DNA of 64,000 nt from an uncultured Alphaproteobacteria bacterium (GTDB lineage: Bacteria > Pseudomonadota > Alphaproteobacteria > SP197), in NCBI GenBank assembly GCA_943787175.1, contig CALSLK010000007.1:62001-126000 (forward strand), given 5' to 3'. The notes beneath the pieces were generated by a model that saw nothing but the letters and a program-made list of their open reading frames with translations, made no database searches and had not been told where the DNA came from. Position 1 is the stretch's first letter, and each line of letters begins with the position of its first letter. Shown here in pieces: positions 1 to 8,566 of the stretch. A program made the position numbers and the translations under genes.

Positions 1-470
1 TCGCCGCCGGCATCAAGACCGGCTTCCAGGCCACGCAACAGACGCTCGGCAAGGTGCTCGTCGGCGTTGGCTTCAAACGCCGCGACCATGGCATCGGGCA
101 CCTTGGGCGTGGAGAGCAGATTACCTGCAGCGATGGCGTTGTTGCCTTGTGCCACGTTGTTGGTGCCCAGCGTCTTGGCGCCGGAATGATGGGCTGTGTG
201 GCCCAGCGCGTCGATCAGCGCGATCTGGCGGTATTCGCTGAACGCACGCGCACCCACGATCATCTCCATCGCCTTCTTGGCGCCGAAACCCTGTTGCATC
301 AGGTCGAGACCCATGATGCCAAGGCCGGGGTCGGTGATGTTCTGCGTCGACACCGCGCCGACGTGGCCGCGCACCCAGGCGCAGCGCGCCGCCACGGCAG
401 GGCTGGAGGAGGTGACGATCACGCCGAACATGCCGGTGCGGGCACAACGGCCCGTCAGGGAGAACGTCAT
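1..470 (-). CDS. DUF1028 family protein (partial, runs off left edge)
   Basis: The first 156 or so codons of a DUF1028 protein are visible, read leftward from an ATG at 468-470; the C-terminus lies outside the window. The stretch TQNITDPGLGIMGLDLM followed by a Gly-rich helix and the later HHSGAKTLGTNNVAQGNN are typical of this family, which is predicted to adopt an Ntn-hydrolase fold. No reaction has been firmly assigned to it. It starts 2 bp after the stop codon of the RidA gene, so the two are almost certainly cotranscribed; DUF1028 and RidA genes are often neighbours in amino-acid or amine catabolic operons. Role here: probably an accessory hydrolase of the HpaB-type monooxygenase operon (inference). 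Confidence 0.85.
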   Translation of the reverse strand, partial: MTFSLTGRCARTGMFGVIVTSSSPAVAARCAWVRGHVGAVSTQNITDPGLGIMGLDLMQQGFGAKKAMEMIVGARAFSEYRQIALIDALGHTAHHSGAKTLGTNNVAQGNNAIAAGNLLSTPKVPDAMVAAFEANADEHLAERLLRGLEAGLDAGG

Positions 471-472
471 AC

Positions 473-889
473 CTATGCCTCGTCGTCGGGGATGACGGCA
501 TCGACATCGATTTCCATCACCATTTCGGGCTTGGCCAGCGCCTGCACGACCAGACCGGTAGAGACCGGGTGCACGCCCTTGAGCCATTTGCCGATGACAC
601 GATAGACCGGCTCGCGGTAGCGCGGGTCGGTCAGGTAGATCGTGACTTTGCAGATGTGTTCCATCTTGCCGCCGGCTTCCTCGATCAGGCGCTTGACGCA
701 CGACATGGCCATTTCGGCCTGGGCCGCACCGTCGCCAACGCCATGGAAGCTGCCGTCGAGATCAAAGCCGGTCTGCCCGCGCATGAAGATGTGATTGCCT
801 GCACGCACGACCATGGCCAGGTCGTTGTCGAGCGACTGCTCGGGATACATTTCCTTGGTATTGAATTTGCGAAAACGCTGATGCGCCAT
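473..889 (-). CDS. RidA/YjgF/YER057c/UK114 family protein
   Basis: 138 aa, the usual length for Rid proteins. RidA-type proteins hydrolyse reactive enamine/imine intermediates or related aminoacrylate-type products. The C-terminal half carries the expected layout: GQTGFDLDGSF early, then AEMAMSCVKRLIEEAGG, KVTIYLTDPRYREPVY and a closing EMVMEIDVDAVIP strand. The classic RidA Arg in the xRxxV motif is not clearly present, so this is likely a Rid1-7/RutC-like relative and not canonical RidA. It sits between a flavin reductase (100 bp upstream) and DUF1028 (2 bp downstream). This parallels the Rut pyrimidine pathway, where a RutC Rid protein works beside the flavin-dependent RutA/RutF pair. Confidence 0.88.
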   Translation of the reverse strand: MAHQRFRKFNTKEMYPEQSLDNDLAMVVRAGNHIFMRGQTGFDLDGSFHGVGDGAAQAEMAMSCVKRLIEEAGGKMEHICKVTIYLTDPRYREPVYRVIGKWLKGVHPVSTGLVVQALAKPEMVMEIDVDAVIPDDEA

Positions 890-989
890 GATGGTCCCCT
901 TGGAATCGAATGTTAGCGTTACGGTACAACGAAGGTCCGCACCTTCCCACAGCTATGCTGCGGACCGGCGGGATGAATTGGTTCGGCGT

Positions 990-1478
990 TCAGGCTGCAG
1001 CGACCAGGTCGGTCGGCCGCGCATACTGTCGGTTGACGTGGAGCAGGGCATCTCCCTCCTTCAGGCTGGTTGCCACGACTTCGCCGATAAAGATGCGATG
1101 CGTGCCCCAGGAATCTTCCTTCACCAGCCTGCAGTCAAAAGCGACCAGATGATCGTCGAGAACGGGCGCGCCGGTTTCCAGGCTGGTCCAGGTTGCTGCT
1201 TCAAAACGGTCAATCTCGCCATGCCCGGCAAAGATGTCGGAAAGGTTGGCCTGATCATCGCGCAGGAGATGCACGCAGAAGCGACCGTTCCTGGCAATCA
1301 TGTCGCCGGCGCTGCTGGCCTGGTTGACACAGATCAGCAGGGCAGGGTCGTCGGCTGTTACCGAACACATGGCCGAGACGGTCAGGCCGGCTTTCCCGGC
1401 CTTTCCGTCAGTGGTGACGACCGTGACCGATGACGCTGCCTGGGCCATGCCCTGGATGAACTGCTGACGTGTTTCCAT
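990..1478 (-). CDS. Flavin reductase domain protein (HpaC/RutF-like)
   Basis: 162 aa, a single FMN-binding split-barrel domain of the flavin reductase family. Diagnostic segments are AASSVTVVTTDG near the N-terminus, GLTVSAMCSVTADDPALLICVN, and the later NGRFCVHLLRDDQ. Such proteins use NAD(P)H to reduce free FMN or FAD and supply it to a separate oxygenase component. The start ATG is preceded by AGGAG at good spacing. It lies 29 bp downstream of the HpaB-type oxygenase gene on the same strand, so it is the likely reductase partner of that enzyme. The substrate of the pair is not readable from the sequence. Confidence 0.92.
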   Translation of the reverse strand: METRQQFIQGMAQAASSVTVVTTDGKAGKAGLTVSAMCSVTADDPALLICVNQASSAGDMIARNGRFCVHLLRDDQANLSDIFAGHGEIDRFEAATWTSLETGAPVLDDHLVAFDCRLVKEDSWGTHRIFIGEVVATSLKEGDALLHVNRQYARPTDLVAAA

Positions 1479-1507
1479 GAAACTCTCCTGAGCGTTGGAT
1501 CCAGCGA

Positions 1508-2950
1508 TTACATGACCTTGTCGGACAGGCCCGCGGCTTTCTTTACGAACTCCATGGGGCCGTTGAAATCGAAGTTGCGGTAGACCGCGCCCAGATGCGC
1601 GAACGGCGGGGACTGGGCAAACAGCTGGAAAGTGACTTTGTGACCGGCATAGTCGGAGTTCACGAGGTCGCGTCCGAACGCCAGCAACTTGCGGCGGTCA
1701 TCGGACTGCCAGTTGTCGTTGACGTTGTAGAATTTCTCCATCCATTCCTTGGTGTCGGGCGAGTGGAACGACGGGCTGTCTGGTGTGACGCAGATCTGGC
1801 CGCCGCAAAGTTCGCGGGTCAGGTGCATCATGGCCGGAAGTTGCGAGCAGGCCAGCACGCGACCGGTATACAGCAGCGACTGGTTGGGCATCAGGAAGCC
1901 GCCGGGGCTTTTCTGAGCCGTGGCAATGGCACCGGTCATGTGGGCGTTGATGCCTTCGCGGTAACACGCCAGCTGGGCGAGTTTCTCCTGCACAGCCTGC
2001 TGCTTGTCGAGACCGGTCTGCTTCACGTTGAAGAGTGCGGTGCCGATCATCAGGTCGGCCATGTGCAGGATGCGCAGGGTGAACATATAGGCGCTGTAGC
2101 GATGCAAGGTGCCGCGGATGAAGCTGGCGGCAGCCGTGTGACGGTAGAACAGGATATTTTCCCAGGGCACCAGCACGTTGTCGAAGACGAGCAGGGTGTC
2201 GACTTCGTCAAACCCGTTGGAGAGCGGATAATCGTCCTTGGGCTTCACGCCGGCAAAGCCGTTGCGGCAGATGTGCTTGAGGCCCGGCGCATTCATCGGG
2301 CAGATGAAACCCAGCGCATAATCAGAAAGCTCTGCATTGCCCCAGTTGGCGATGGTCGGCTTCACGAAGGCCTGTGTGGCATAGGCTGCTGCGGTCTCGT
2401 ATTTGGCACCGCGCACGATGATGCCGGCATCGGTTTCCTTGACGACATGAAGCAGCATGTCGGGATCCTGATCCTGGGGGGACTTGGAACGGTCGCCCTT
2501 GGGGTCGGTGTTGGCCGATACGTGGAAGATGTCGTTTTTCAGGACGTTGTCGATGTGGTTGTCGATGTTGGAAGCCCACTGGCCGTCCACCTCATTGAGG
2601 ATGTCCTTGCCGTCAGCCAGCGACCACATCTCACCCACGGTCTCGTCACCGACGCGTGTCACCACGCCGCCGATTTCCTTCATGACCATTTCGACCCAGT
2701 CTTTCTTGGCCCACCAGTCATCCTGCGTGTAGGGCGGCTGCCATGCGGTGGCGAAGGTCTCGCCATCCTTCTCGTAAGCCATGGTGTCCTTGAACTTGTC
2801 TTCATGGGCCATGTCATAGATGCGCGAACGTACATCGACGATCGGCTTGAAGGCGGGATGATCGGGCACGCTCTTGACGCGTTCGCCGTTGATGAAGACC
2901 TCACGATCGTCACGAAGGGAGTCGCGGTACTGTTCGCCTGTCTTGAGCAT
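1508..2950 (-). CDS. 4-hydroxyphenylacetate 3-hydroxylase (HpaB)-family monooxygenase
   Basis: 480 aa from the ATG at 2948-2950; a longer in-frame extension upstream does not resemble the family. The N-terminus (MLKTGEQYRDSLRDDREVFI) and the central RNGFAGVKPKDDYPLSNGFD and FDNVLVPWENILFYR segments are hallmarks of the HpaB/PvcC/TftD group: FADH2-dependent, acyl-CoA-dehydrogenase-fold oxygenases that hydroxylate phenols or related rings with reduced flavin from a partner reductase. The reductase gene is immediately downstream. A LysR regulator is divergently transcribed from the other side of a 121 bp gap. True substrate unknown: 4-hydroxyphenylacetate is only the family namesake, and halo-, nitrophenol or heterocycle monooxygenases look alike. 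Confidence 0.92.
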   Translation of the reverse strand: MLKTGEQYRDSLRDDREVFINGERVKSVPDHPAFKPIVDVRSRIYDMAHEDKFKDTMAYEKDGETFATAWQPPYTQDDWWAKKDWVEMVMKEIGGVVTRVGDETVGEMWSLADGKDILNEVDGQWASNIDNHIDNVLKNDIFHVSANTDPKGDRSKSPQDQDPDMLLHVVKETDAGIIVRGAKYETAAAYATQAFVKPTIANWGNAELSDYALGFICPMNAPGLKHICRNGFAGVKPKDDYPLSNGFDEVDTLLVFDNVLVPWENILFYRHTAAASFIRGTLHRYSAYMFTLRILHMADLMIGTALFNVKQTGLDKQQAVQEKLAQLACYREGINAHMTGAIATAQKSPGGFLMPNQSLLYTGRVLACSQLPAMMHLTRELCGGQICVTPDSPSFHSPDTKEWMEKFYNVNDNWQSDDRRKLLAFGRDLVNSDYAGHKVTFQLFAQSPPFAHLGAVYRNFDFNGPMEFVKKAAGLSDKVM

Positions 2951-3039
2951 GGTCTGAGTTCTCCGTCCCGATTGCCGGGGCTGATGGCCTGTGTTTGGTG
3001 TGGCGGGAGATTGACAAACCCGACAAATACAAGAAAACA

Positions 3040-3062
3040 TTATCTATCGACGCATTGGATAA
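3040..3062. promoter_or_regulatory. Candidate LysR operator palindrome
   Basis: TTATC at 3040-3044 and GATAA at 3058-3062 form a perfect inverted repeat around a 13 bp spacer. ATC and GAT inside it give a dyad of the T-N11-A kind used by LysR regulators. It lies just before the LysR start and upstream of the divergent HpaB operon, the expected place for autoregulation and operon control. Not tested; inferred from symmetry and position. Confidence 0.5.
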
Positions 3063-3071
3063 CTTTTCTTG

Positions 3072-3992
3072 ATGAACTACACTCTCAAACACCTGCGCTA
3101 TTTCGTTGCGGCGGCGGATGCTGGCAGCGTCACGGGTGCTGCCGAGGCCAGCCATGTCTCACAGCCATCGGTCTCAGCCGCGATCAGCCATCTTGAAGAC
3201 GTGTTCGGCGTGCAATTGTTTGTGCGCCATCATGCCCAGGGCCTGTCACTGACACCTGCTGGCCGCCGCCTGCATGGCGCATCACGGGAACTCCTGGTTC
3301 ACGCCGAGGAACTTTCGCAGGAGGCAGAAGGTCTGGCCGAGGGGCTGGCAGGGGATCTGGATGTCGGGTGCTTCGTGACCTTTGCACCCATCGTGCTGCC
3401 GGGATTGCTACGCATGCTGGCGGGCGATCACCCGGCCATACATGTGCGTCCGCACGAAGACGACCTGCGTGCCATTCAGGAAGGCCTGCGCCACGGCCGG
3501 TTTGAACTGGCGCTCACCTATGATCTCAATCTGGGCTCGGACATCACCTTCGAGCCAGTCGTGACTGTGCCTGCCTACATCATGCTTCCGGCCGATCATC
3601 GCCTGGCATCACGTGATGCCATCCGGCTGGTTGAACTTGATGGAGAGCCGCTTGTGCTGCTGGGGCTGCCGGACAGCCGGGGGCATTTTCTATCGATCTT
3701 TTCGGAAGCAGGCATCGAACCCAACATCGCCTACGAAACCCGCTCTTTCGAGATGGTACGTGGTCTTGTTGCCAACGGTTACGGTTACAGCCTCCTGCAT
3801 TCGCGCGCGCCACATCACCGTGCTCTGGACGGCTCCGGACTGGTCTGCCTGCCGCTGGTTGAGCCCACACGTGAGATGCATATGGGATTGGCGCGCCTGT
3901 CGCGAACGCGCCCGACAAAGATGGGCCTGGCCTTTGCTCTGGCCTGTCAGGAACACCTGCCGGACCTGCTGGAAGATCAGGCTGAGGAATAG
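3072..3992 (+). CDS. LysR family transcriptional regulator
   Basis: 306 aa from the ATG at 3072. N-terminal winged HTH: LKHLRYFVAAADAGSVTGAA, then SHVSQPSVSAAISHLEDVFG and LTPAGRRL, the standard LysR pattern. The remaining 220 residues form the type 2 periplasmic-binding-like effector domain. A TTG three bases upstream is possible but less likely. It diverges from the HpaB/flavin reductase/RidA/DUF1028 operon and is its probable activator, with the effector likely an aromatic or pathway intermediate (inference). An aminotransferase remnant abuts its 3' end. Confidence 0.93.
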   Translation: MNYTLKHLRYFVAAADAGSVTGAAEASHVSQPSVSAAISHLEDVFGVQLFVRHHAQGLSLTPAGRRLHGASRELLVHAEELSQEAEGLAEGLAGDLDVGCFVTFAPIVLPGLLRMLAGDHPAIHVRPHEDDLRAIQEGLRHGRFELALTYDLNLGSDITFEPVVTVPAYIMLPADHRLASRDAIRLVELDGEPLVLLGLPDSRGHFLSIFSEAGIEPNIAYETRSFEMVRGLVANGYGYSLLHSRAPHHRALDGSGLVCLPLVEPTREMHMGLARLSRTRPTKMGLAFALACQEHLPDLLEDQAEE

Positions 3993-4699
3993 TGTCGGTC
4001 GCAAAGCAGAACACCAAGCTGGTCACAATCAATTTCCCTCACAACCCGAAGGGAACGATCCTGCCGCTTGACCGCTACGATGCACTCATTGCGCTTTGCC
4101 GGTAACACGGCATTTACATCCTCCACGATGAGATTTTTCACGGTCTTGGGGCCACCGGCACGCAGCACCTTCCCTTTGTCGGGGATGTTTATGAGCGCGG
4201 CCTGTCGCTGAACGTGATGTCGAAGTCTTATGGACTGCCTGGCCTGCGGATCGGCTGGATTGCCTGTCAGGATGCCAATGTGATTTCACGCATGGAGCGG
4301 ATGAAACATTATCTCTCTATCTCGAACTCCGGCCCCAGCGAGAGACTGGCGGGTATTGCCTTGCGGAACCGGGCCAGGATTCTGGCGCGCAACTGCGCAA
4401 TTGTGGACGAGAACCTGCCCATGTGGGATGCGTTCTTTGCCCGCTACCCCGATCTGTTCGAATGGAAACGCCCGATCGGTTCCTGCATGGGGTTCCCGCG
4501 GTACAAGGGTGAGGAAGGGGTTGCAGTGTTCACGGAAACCCTGGTGGAAGAGAGTGGTGTGCTGTTTCTTCCAAGCACGATCTATTCGTCAGACCTGGGG
4601 CCGACGCCTTCTGACCGCTTCCGGCTTGGTTATGGTCGTACCGGGTTGGACGAAGGTATCAAGGCGCTAGAGAACCACATGATGCGCAACCGTACCTGA
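3992..4699 (+). pseudogene. PLP-dependent aminotransferase class I/II remnant
   Basis: A single reading frame starting at the LysR stop codon encodes the C-terminal two thirds of an aspartate aminotransferase-fold enzyme: INFPHNPKGTILP (substrate/PLP loop), YILHDEIFHGL (PLP-ring Asp), then SLNVMSKSYGLPGLRIGW, which contains the Schiff-base Lys and the phosphate-binding Arg. An in-frame TAA falls within LCR*HGIYILHDE, where GAA (Glu) would be expected. The N-terminal 100 or more residues are missing. Remaining length is 236 codons versus about 380 for the family. So the gene is both 5' truncated and nonsense-mutated, and is very probably inactive. Confidence 0.85.
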
Positions 4700-4706
4700 G
4701 CAGCCT

Positions 4707-4725
4707 GAGCGCGTTTCGCGCGCTC
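4707..4725 (-). terminator. Hairpin at the 3' end of the SDR gene
   Basis: GAGCGCG, a 5-base loop TTTCG, then CGCGCTC. The 7 bp perfect stem sits directly at the stop codon of the minus-strand SDR and just after the aminotransferase remnant. There is no strong T-tract in either direction, so it is a modest bidirectional terminator candidate. Confidence 0.45.
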
Positions 4726-5549
4726 TAGATCTTTCTGTCTTCGGGCACCGGGTTGTGTTTTCGCAGCCACAGGAAGAGATCGCTGGTCGCCTGATTGCCA
4801 CCTGCGACAACCAGCGTCTGACCGGAAGTCCATCCTGCTTCATCAGAACAGAAATAGACCGCAGCACCGGCAATGTCGCCTGGCGTGCCGACGCGGTTGA
4901 TCGGATAAAACGAAGCTCTGGTGGCGCGGTCGTCATCGGTCTTTAGATGGCGTTCGACCAGCTTGGTATCGATCAGGGCAGGAGCGATGGCGTTGATGCG
5001 TACGTTGTGGCGGCCGTATTCAATGCCCATGGTTTCGGTCAGGCTGATCAGCGCTGCCTTGGCCGCGCCATAGATGCCTTCGCCAGGTGCGGCGTGCACA
5101 CCATCAATGGAAACGATGTTGAGGACCGCGCCGCCGTCGTGCCCCGCCATGTGATCGGCTGCCTTGCGTGCGCAGAAGAAAGGGACGCGCAGGTTGAGCT
5201 CAAACAGCGCATCGAAGCCCTCGATGGTGGCATCCTCGATAGGGCCGATTCCGCCCTTCACGCTGCTGCCGCCACCGGCATTGTTGACCCAGACATCGAT
5301 ACGGCCCATGGCCGCGATGGCATCGTCGACAAGCGTCAACGCGGCATTGATATCGCTCATGTCGGCCGTCATGGGCCAGGCCTGGCGACCCATTGCGCGG
5401 ATCTCCTCGGCAACCGCTTCTATCTCTGCAGCCGTGCGTGATGCCAGCACGACATCAGCGCCCAGCTCGGCGAAGTTAAGCGCGATCTGGCGCCCAATGC
5501 CGCGCCCCGCACCGGTGACGACGGCTTTCTTTCCAGCATAGGAAAACAT
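4725..5549 (-). CDS. SDR family NAD(P)-dependent oxidoreductase
   Basis: 274 aa from the ATG at 5547-5549; an upstream in-frame extension has no SDR features. Classical SDR layout: TGAGRGIGRQ cofactor loop near residue 10, NNAGG near residue 90, catalytic Ser in NIVSIDG, and YGAAK supplying the Tyr-x3-Lys pair. The C-terminal GETLVVAGG-like strand is present as GQTLVVAGG. Oxidises or reduces an alcohol/ketone; substrate unknown. It is transcribed divergently from the solute-binding protein gene across a 218 bp gap. Confidence 0.92.
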   Translation of the reverse strand: MFSYAGKKAVVTGAGRGIGRQIALNFAELGADVVLASRTAAEIEAVAEEIRAMGRQAWPMTADMSDINAALTLVDDAIAAMGRIDVWVNNAGGGSSVKGGIGPIEDATIEGFDALFELNLRVPFFCARKAADHMAGHDGGAVLNIVSIDGVHAAPGEGIYGAAKAALISLTETMGIEYGRHNVRINAIAPALIDTKLVERHLKTDDDRATRASFYPINRVGTPGDIAGAAVYFCSDEAGWTSGQTLVVAGGNQATSDLFLWLRKHNPVPEDRKI

Positions 5550-5767
5550 GACAACTCCCTTACAGATTTGCAGGAACCGGTGATCCGGAATGCGGGCACA
5601 TGTCGCCAGATTCCGATGATTCCCCATCATTGGGGCCACGGTGCGGCGCAAATCAGGCACAATCAAGTTTGATCGCTAGGGACTCCCTTCCGACCAACTT
5701 ATCCGTTAACTTGACAAGTAGACCGCCAATCAAGGCGGCAGTTGCTTCACTGCGGGAGTTTTCGCGA

Positions 5768-6949
5768 ATGGATAAAATCAAACCTCTGATGGAGACCAAC
5801 GAGTTTCACGACAAGATTCGTGAAGGCAAGTTGACGCGCCGCCAGGCACACAAGGTCATGGCCTCTGCCGGCATCGGCACCGCAGCTATGGCCAGCATGC
5901 CCAACATGGCAGGCGCTGATGGCCATGGCGATGATCTCGTCATGCTCACCTGGGGCGGCTACGACGATCCGGAATTTGCGGTGCAGTATCGCGAAGAATA
6001 TGGCGGACCGCCTGAGTATTCGCTGTTTGCCGATCAGGCCGAAGCGCTGGCCAAGATGCGTGCAGGCTTCCATGCCGACGTGGCGTTCCCCTGCATCTCC
6101 AAGGTCAAGACCTGGGTTGATGCCGGTGTTGTCGAACCGGTTGATACCAGCATGCTGAGCCATTGGCCTGACGTGATTGATTCGCTCAAGGCCATGCCCA
6201 CCACGATTTCGCCTGATGGTTCGCCTTACTTCATCCCGGAAGACTGGGGCACAACCTCGGTCCTGTTCCGTGGAGATCTGGCACCTGAATATGTCGACCC
6301 GGAAAACCACACCTGGGGCATCCTTTGGGATGAGAAATATGCAGGACGCCTGGGCGCGCTTGAGGCGATTGAGGATCACTTCAATGTCGCCGCGATCTAC
6401 ATGGGGATCGATTTCCTCGATATGACACCAGAAGAGATCGAGGCTGTTGGCGACAAGGTGCGTCAGCAGATGCCTCTCCTGCGCATGGTGACCGGCGATA
6501 CCACGTCGCTCACTCAGGCGATTTTCTCTGGTGAACTGATCGCATCAAGCGCGTGGAACGGCATGATGCTGACGGCATCCGAGGAAATGGCTTCCGAAGG
6601 GACAGAAGGCAAGTTTGTCTGGATGAACCCCAAGGAAGGCGCGTTGACCTGGGTTTGCGGTCTGACCATTCATCCCGCGACCAAGGAACTGGGCACCTGG
6701 GAACAGGCCCATGCGCTGATTGATGCCTATATCGAGCCGGAGTCACAGCATTACGAGCTGATGAACTGGGGTTACGGCGTGGTCAACAAGAAGGCCTACG
6801 AGTTCAATGACGTGACTGAGGAATACCTCAACTCGCTGGGTCTGGGACTGCCGATCGACAAGTTCCTGGCTTCGGGCAAGTTCTCTGCCCATCAGGAACA
6901 TTACGGCGAACTGGTCAATCTCTACGACCAGATCCTGGCCGGCATGTAA
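5768..6949 (+). CDS. Extracellular solute-binding protein (PotD/spermidine-putrescine-like)
   Basis: 393 aa from the ATG at 5768. The N-terminus has a twin-arginine-type leader, KLTRRQAHKVMASAGIGTAA, ending near AGADG, so export by Tat and function in the periplasm are likely. The mature part resembles family 1 polyamine/opine-type binding proteins: LTWGGYDDPEF start, FPCISKVKTWVDAGVVEPVD, and a C-terminal IDAYIEPESQHYELMNWGYG. No ABC permease or ATPase genes sit nearby, so it is an orphan binding protein whose transporter must be elsewhere. A strong terminator follows. Ligand unknown; polyamine-like amine or carboxylate is a family-based guess. Confidence 0.88.
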   Translation: MDKIKPLMETNEFHDKIREGKLTRRQAHKVMASAGIGTAAMASMPNMAGADGHGDDLVMLTWGGYDDPEFAVQYREEYGGPPEYSLFADQAEALAKMRAGFHADVAFPCISKVKTWVDAGVVEPVDTSMLSHWPDVIDSLKAMPTTISPDGSPYFIPEDWGTTSVLFRGDLAPEYVDPENHTWGILWDEKYAGRLGALEAIEDHFNVAAIYMGIDFLDMTPEEIEAVGDKVRQQMPLLRMVTGDTTSLTQAIFSGELIASSAWNGMMLTASEEMASEGTEGKFVWMNPKEGALTWVCGLTIHPATKELGTWEQAHALIDAYIEPESQHYELMNWGYGVVNKKAYEFNDVTEEYLNSLGLGLPIDKFLASGKFSAHQEHYGELVNLYDQILAGM

Positions 6950-6972
6950 GCTCTCTCGAGGGTAAGCTGAGT

Positions 6973-7008
6973 ATGGGCGGGCACGCAGGTGCCCGCCCAT
7001 TCTTTTTT
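6973..7008 (+). terminator. Intrinsic terminator after the solute-binding protein gene
   Basis: ATGGGCGGGCAC, loop GCAG, GTGCCCGCCCAT: a perfect 12 bp GC-rich stem with a tetraloop, followed by TCTTTTTT. Textbook rho-independent terminator, 24 bp after the stop codon. Confidence 0.95.
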
Positions 7009-7101
7009 GAATGCGACGCAAGGTTGCCTTGCCGCAGGTGACCTGTTGCTCCGGCCCTTGCGCTCTGCAACAAGGCAGGCACAGAATTTGGAGCAGGGCC
7101 G

Positions 7102-8505
7102 ATGGCCAGCCAACATGAACTTCCGCCCAGGCGGGCTGGCTGGCGCGGTGAAATCGGGCGTACGTCCAAACTCGCGCTGCCCATGGTGGCAGCATATGTC
7201 GCCGAACTGGGCATGTGGTGGACCGATCAGGCCATTGTTGGTCGGCTTGGCGCCGATGAACTGGCCGCAGTCGGCCTGTCAGGCGGCGTGTTGTTTCAAG
7301 GCATGGCGATCTCGATGGGCCTGCTTTCCATCGTTGCGGTGCTGGTGGGCAATGCCTATGGCGCCGGACGCGTTGACGGCTTTGCTCAGGCCGTACGTCA
7401 GGGCATGAAGGTTGCAACGATACTCACCGTGATCGTGATGGTGTTTGCCTGGTTCGTTCCCAACCTCCTGGAACTTGCCGATCAGGATCCGGTCATTGTC
7501 GACCTGGCTGCCGAGTATGTCCGGGCGGTTTTGTTCTCGGTTGCGCCGTTCCTCTACTTCACGGTGTTGCGTGGCTTCATGGCTGGAATCTCACGCCCGC
7601 TCCTCGTGATGGTCATTACGGTTGCCACGATCCCGATTAATCTGGGGCTGAACGTTGTCCTGGTGTTTGGTGCCGAGATCCCGCTTGGACAAGCTACAGT
7701 GACCATTCCGGCCATGGGCGTGGCCGGCGCTGCCTGGGGTTCGGTTCTGATTACCTGGTTGATGTTTGCCGCCCTGGTCGCCGACATTCTTCTGCGCCCG
7801 GCCACACGCCGGTACTACGTTCTCTCACGCCCTTTTGCCCACAACCAAAAGGAGTGGCGTGCGATCTGGCGTCTTGGTTTGCCTGTGGGTGTGCTGACGC
7901 TCATCGAAGGGGCGTTGTTTACTGCCGTCAGTCTGTTTGCCGGCCTGATCGGTATCGCCACACTTGCCGCCAATCAGGTGACCTTAAACCTGGTCGGATT
8001 CACGGCGATGATTTCAGTTGGTATCGGAGAGGCTGCAGCCGTGCGTGTCGCCCAGGAGATGGGCGCCGGCCGGCCCGGTGATGCACGCCTGGCCGGTTTT
8101 GTCGCCCTGGCGCTGGGTGTTGTGGTGGCACTTCTGTTTGCCGCCCCCCTGCTTTTCGCGCCGGACCTGCTTGCTGCCCTGTTCCTGGATATCGATGACC
8201 CGGCCAATGCCGAAACCCTGAGGATTGTTGCGCTGTTGGCCGCAATTGCGGCGCTTTTCCTGATCTTCGACTGTCTTCAGATCATCGGTGCAAGGGCCCT
8301 GCGTGGTCTCCAGGACACGGTCGCACCTGCCTGGATTTCGTTTGTGGACTACTGGATTCTGGCCGTTCCGCTCGCCGTCCTGCTTGCATTTCCGCTGGGT
8401 CTTGGTGGCGTGGGCCTCTGGCTCGGCATGGCGGCGGGCCTTGCGCTGGCTGCCGTTTGGCTGTGTCTGCGCTTTGCCCGCCTTTCCAAGGTGCCCGGAA
8501 GCTAG
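7102..8505 (+). CDS. MATE family efflux transporter
   Basis: 467 aa, about twelve hydrophobic segments spaced along the length, as in NorM/DinF-type multidrug and toxin extruders of the inner membrane. Supporting residues include the N-terminal KLALPMVAAYVAELGMWWTD with a charged residue in TM1, GMAISMGLLSIVAVLVGNAYGAG, and the two-fold repeat in which the second half restarts near WRLGLPVGVLTLIEGALFT. Such pumps exchange Na+ or H+ for cationic drugs or metabolites. It stands alone between the upstream terminator and a large palindrome shared with hdeD. Confidence 0.93.
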   Translation: MASQHELPPRRAGWRGEIGRTSKLALPMVAAYVAELGMWWTDQAIVGRLGADELAAVGLSGGVLFQGMAISMGLLSIVAVLVGNAYGAGRVDGFAQAVRQGMKVATILTVIVMVFAWFVPNLLELADQDPVIVDLAAEYVRAVLFSVAPFLYFTVLRGFMAGISRPLLVMVITVATIPINLGLNVVLVFGAEIPLGQATVTIPAMGVAGAAWGSVLITWLMFAALVADILLRPATRRYYVLSRPFAHNQKEWRAIWRLGLPVGVLTLIEGALFTAVSLFAGLIGIATLAANQVTLNLVGFTAMISVGIGEAAAVRVAQEMGAGRPGDARLAGFVALALGVVVALLFAAPLLFAPDLLAALFLDIDDPANAETLRIVALLAAIAALFLIFDCLQIIGARALRGLQDTVAPAWISFVDYWILAVPLAVLLAFPLGLGGVGLWLGMAAGLALAAVWLCLRFARLSKVPGS

Positions 8506-8566
8506 AGCAGATCGCGTTAAGCCTGTACCGCACGCGCGCCAGGCTTAACGCGTGAATCCGATCTAG
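8502..8566. terminator. Long palindrome between convergent MATE and HdeD genes
   Basis: CGCGTTAAGCCTG (8513-8525) and its exact reverse complement CAGGCTTAACGCG (8540-8552) form a 13 bp stem around a 14-base loop. The outer flanks CTAGAGCAGAT and ATCCGATCTAG extend the symmetry imperfectly, and both stop codons lie in the CTAG ends. It fills the whole gap, so a bidirectional terminator is likely. It also resembles the alphaproteobacterial intergenic palindromes that begin with AGAGC. Confidence 0.6.

Noticed and set aside
1595..3196. Long plus-strand frame opposite the HpaB-type gene (533 codons)
   Set aside because: It mirrors a recognised gene on the other strand and has no family similarity; high G+C makes long antisense frames common.
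5711..5738. TTGACA at 5711 and a small hairpin (CCGCC-AATCAA-GGCGG) upstream of the solute-binding protein gene
   Set aside because: No matching -10 element at proper spacing, and a 5 bp stem in GC-rich DNA is likely by chance.
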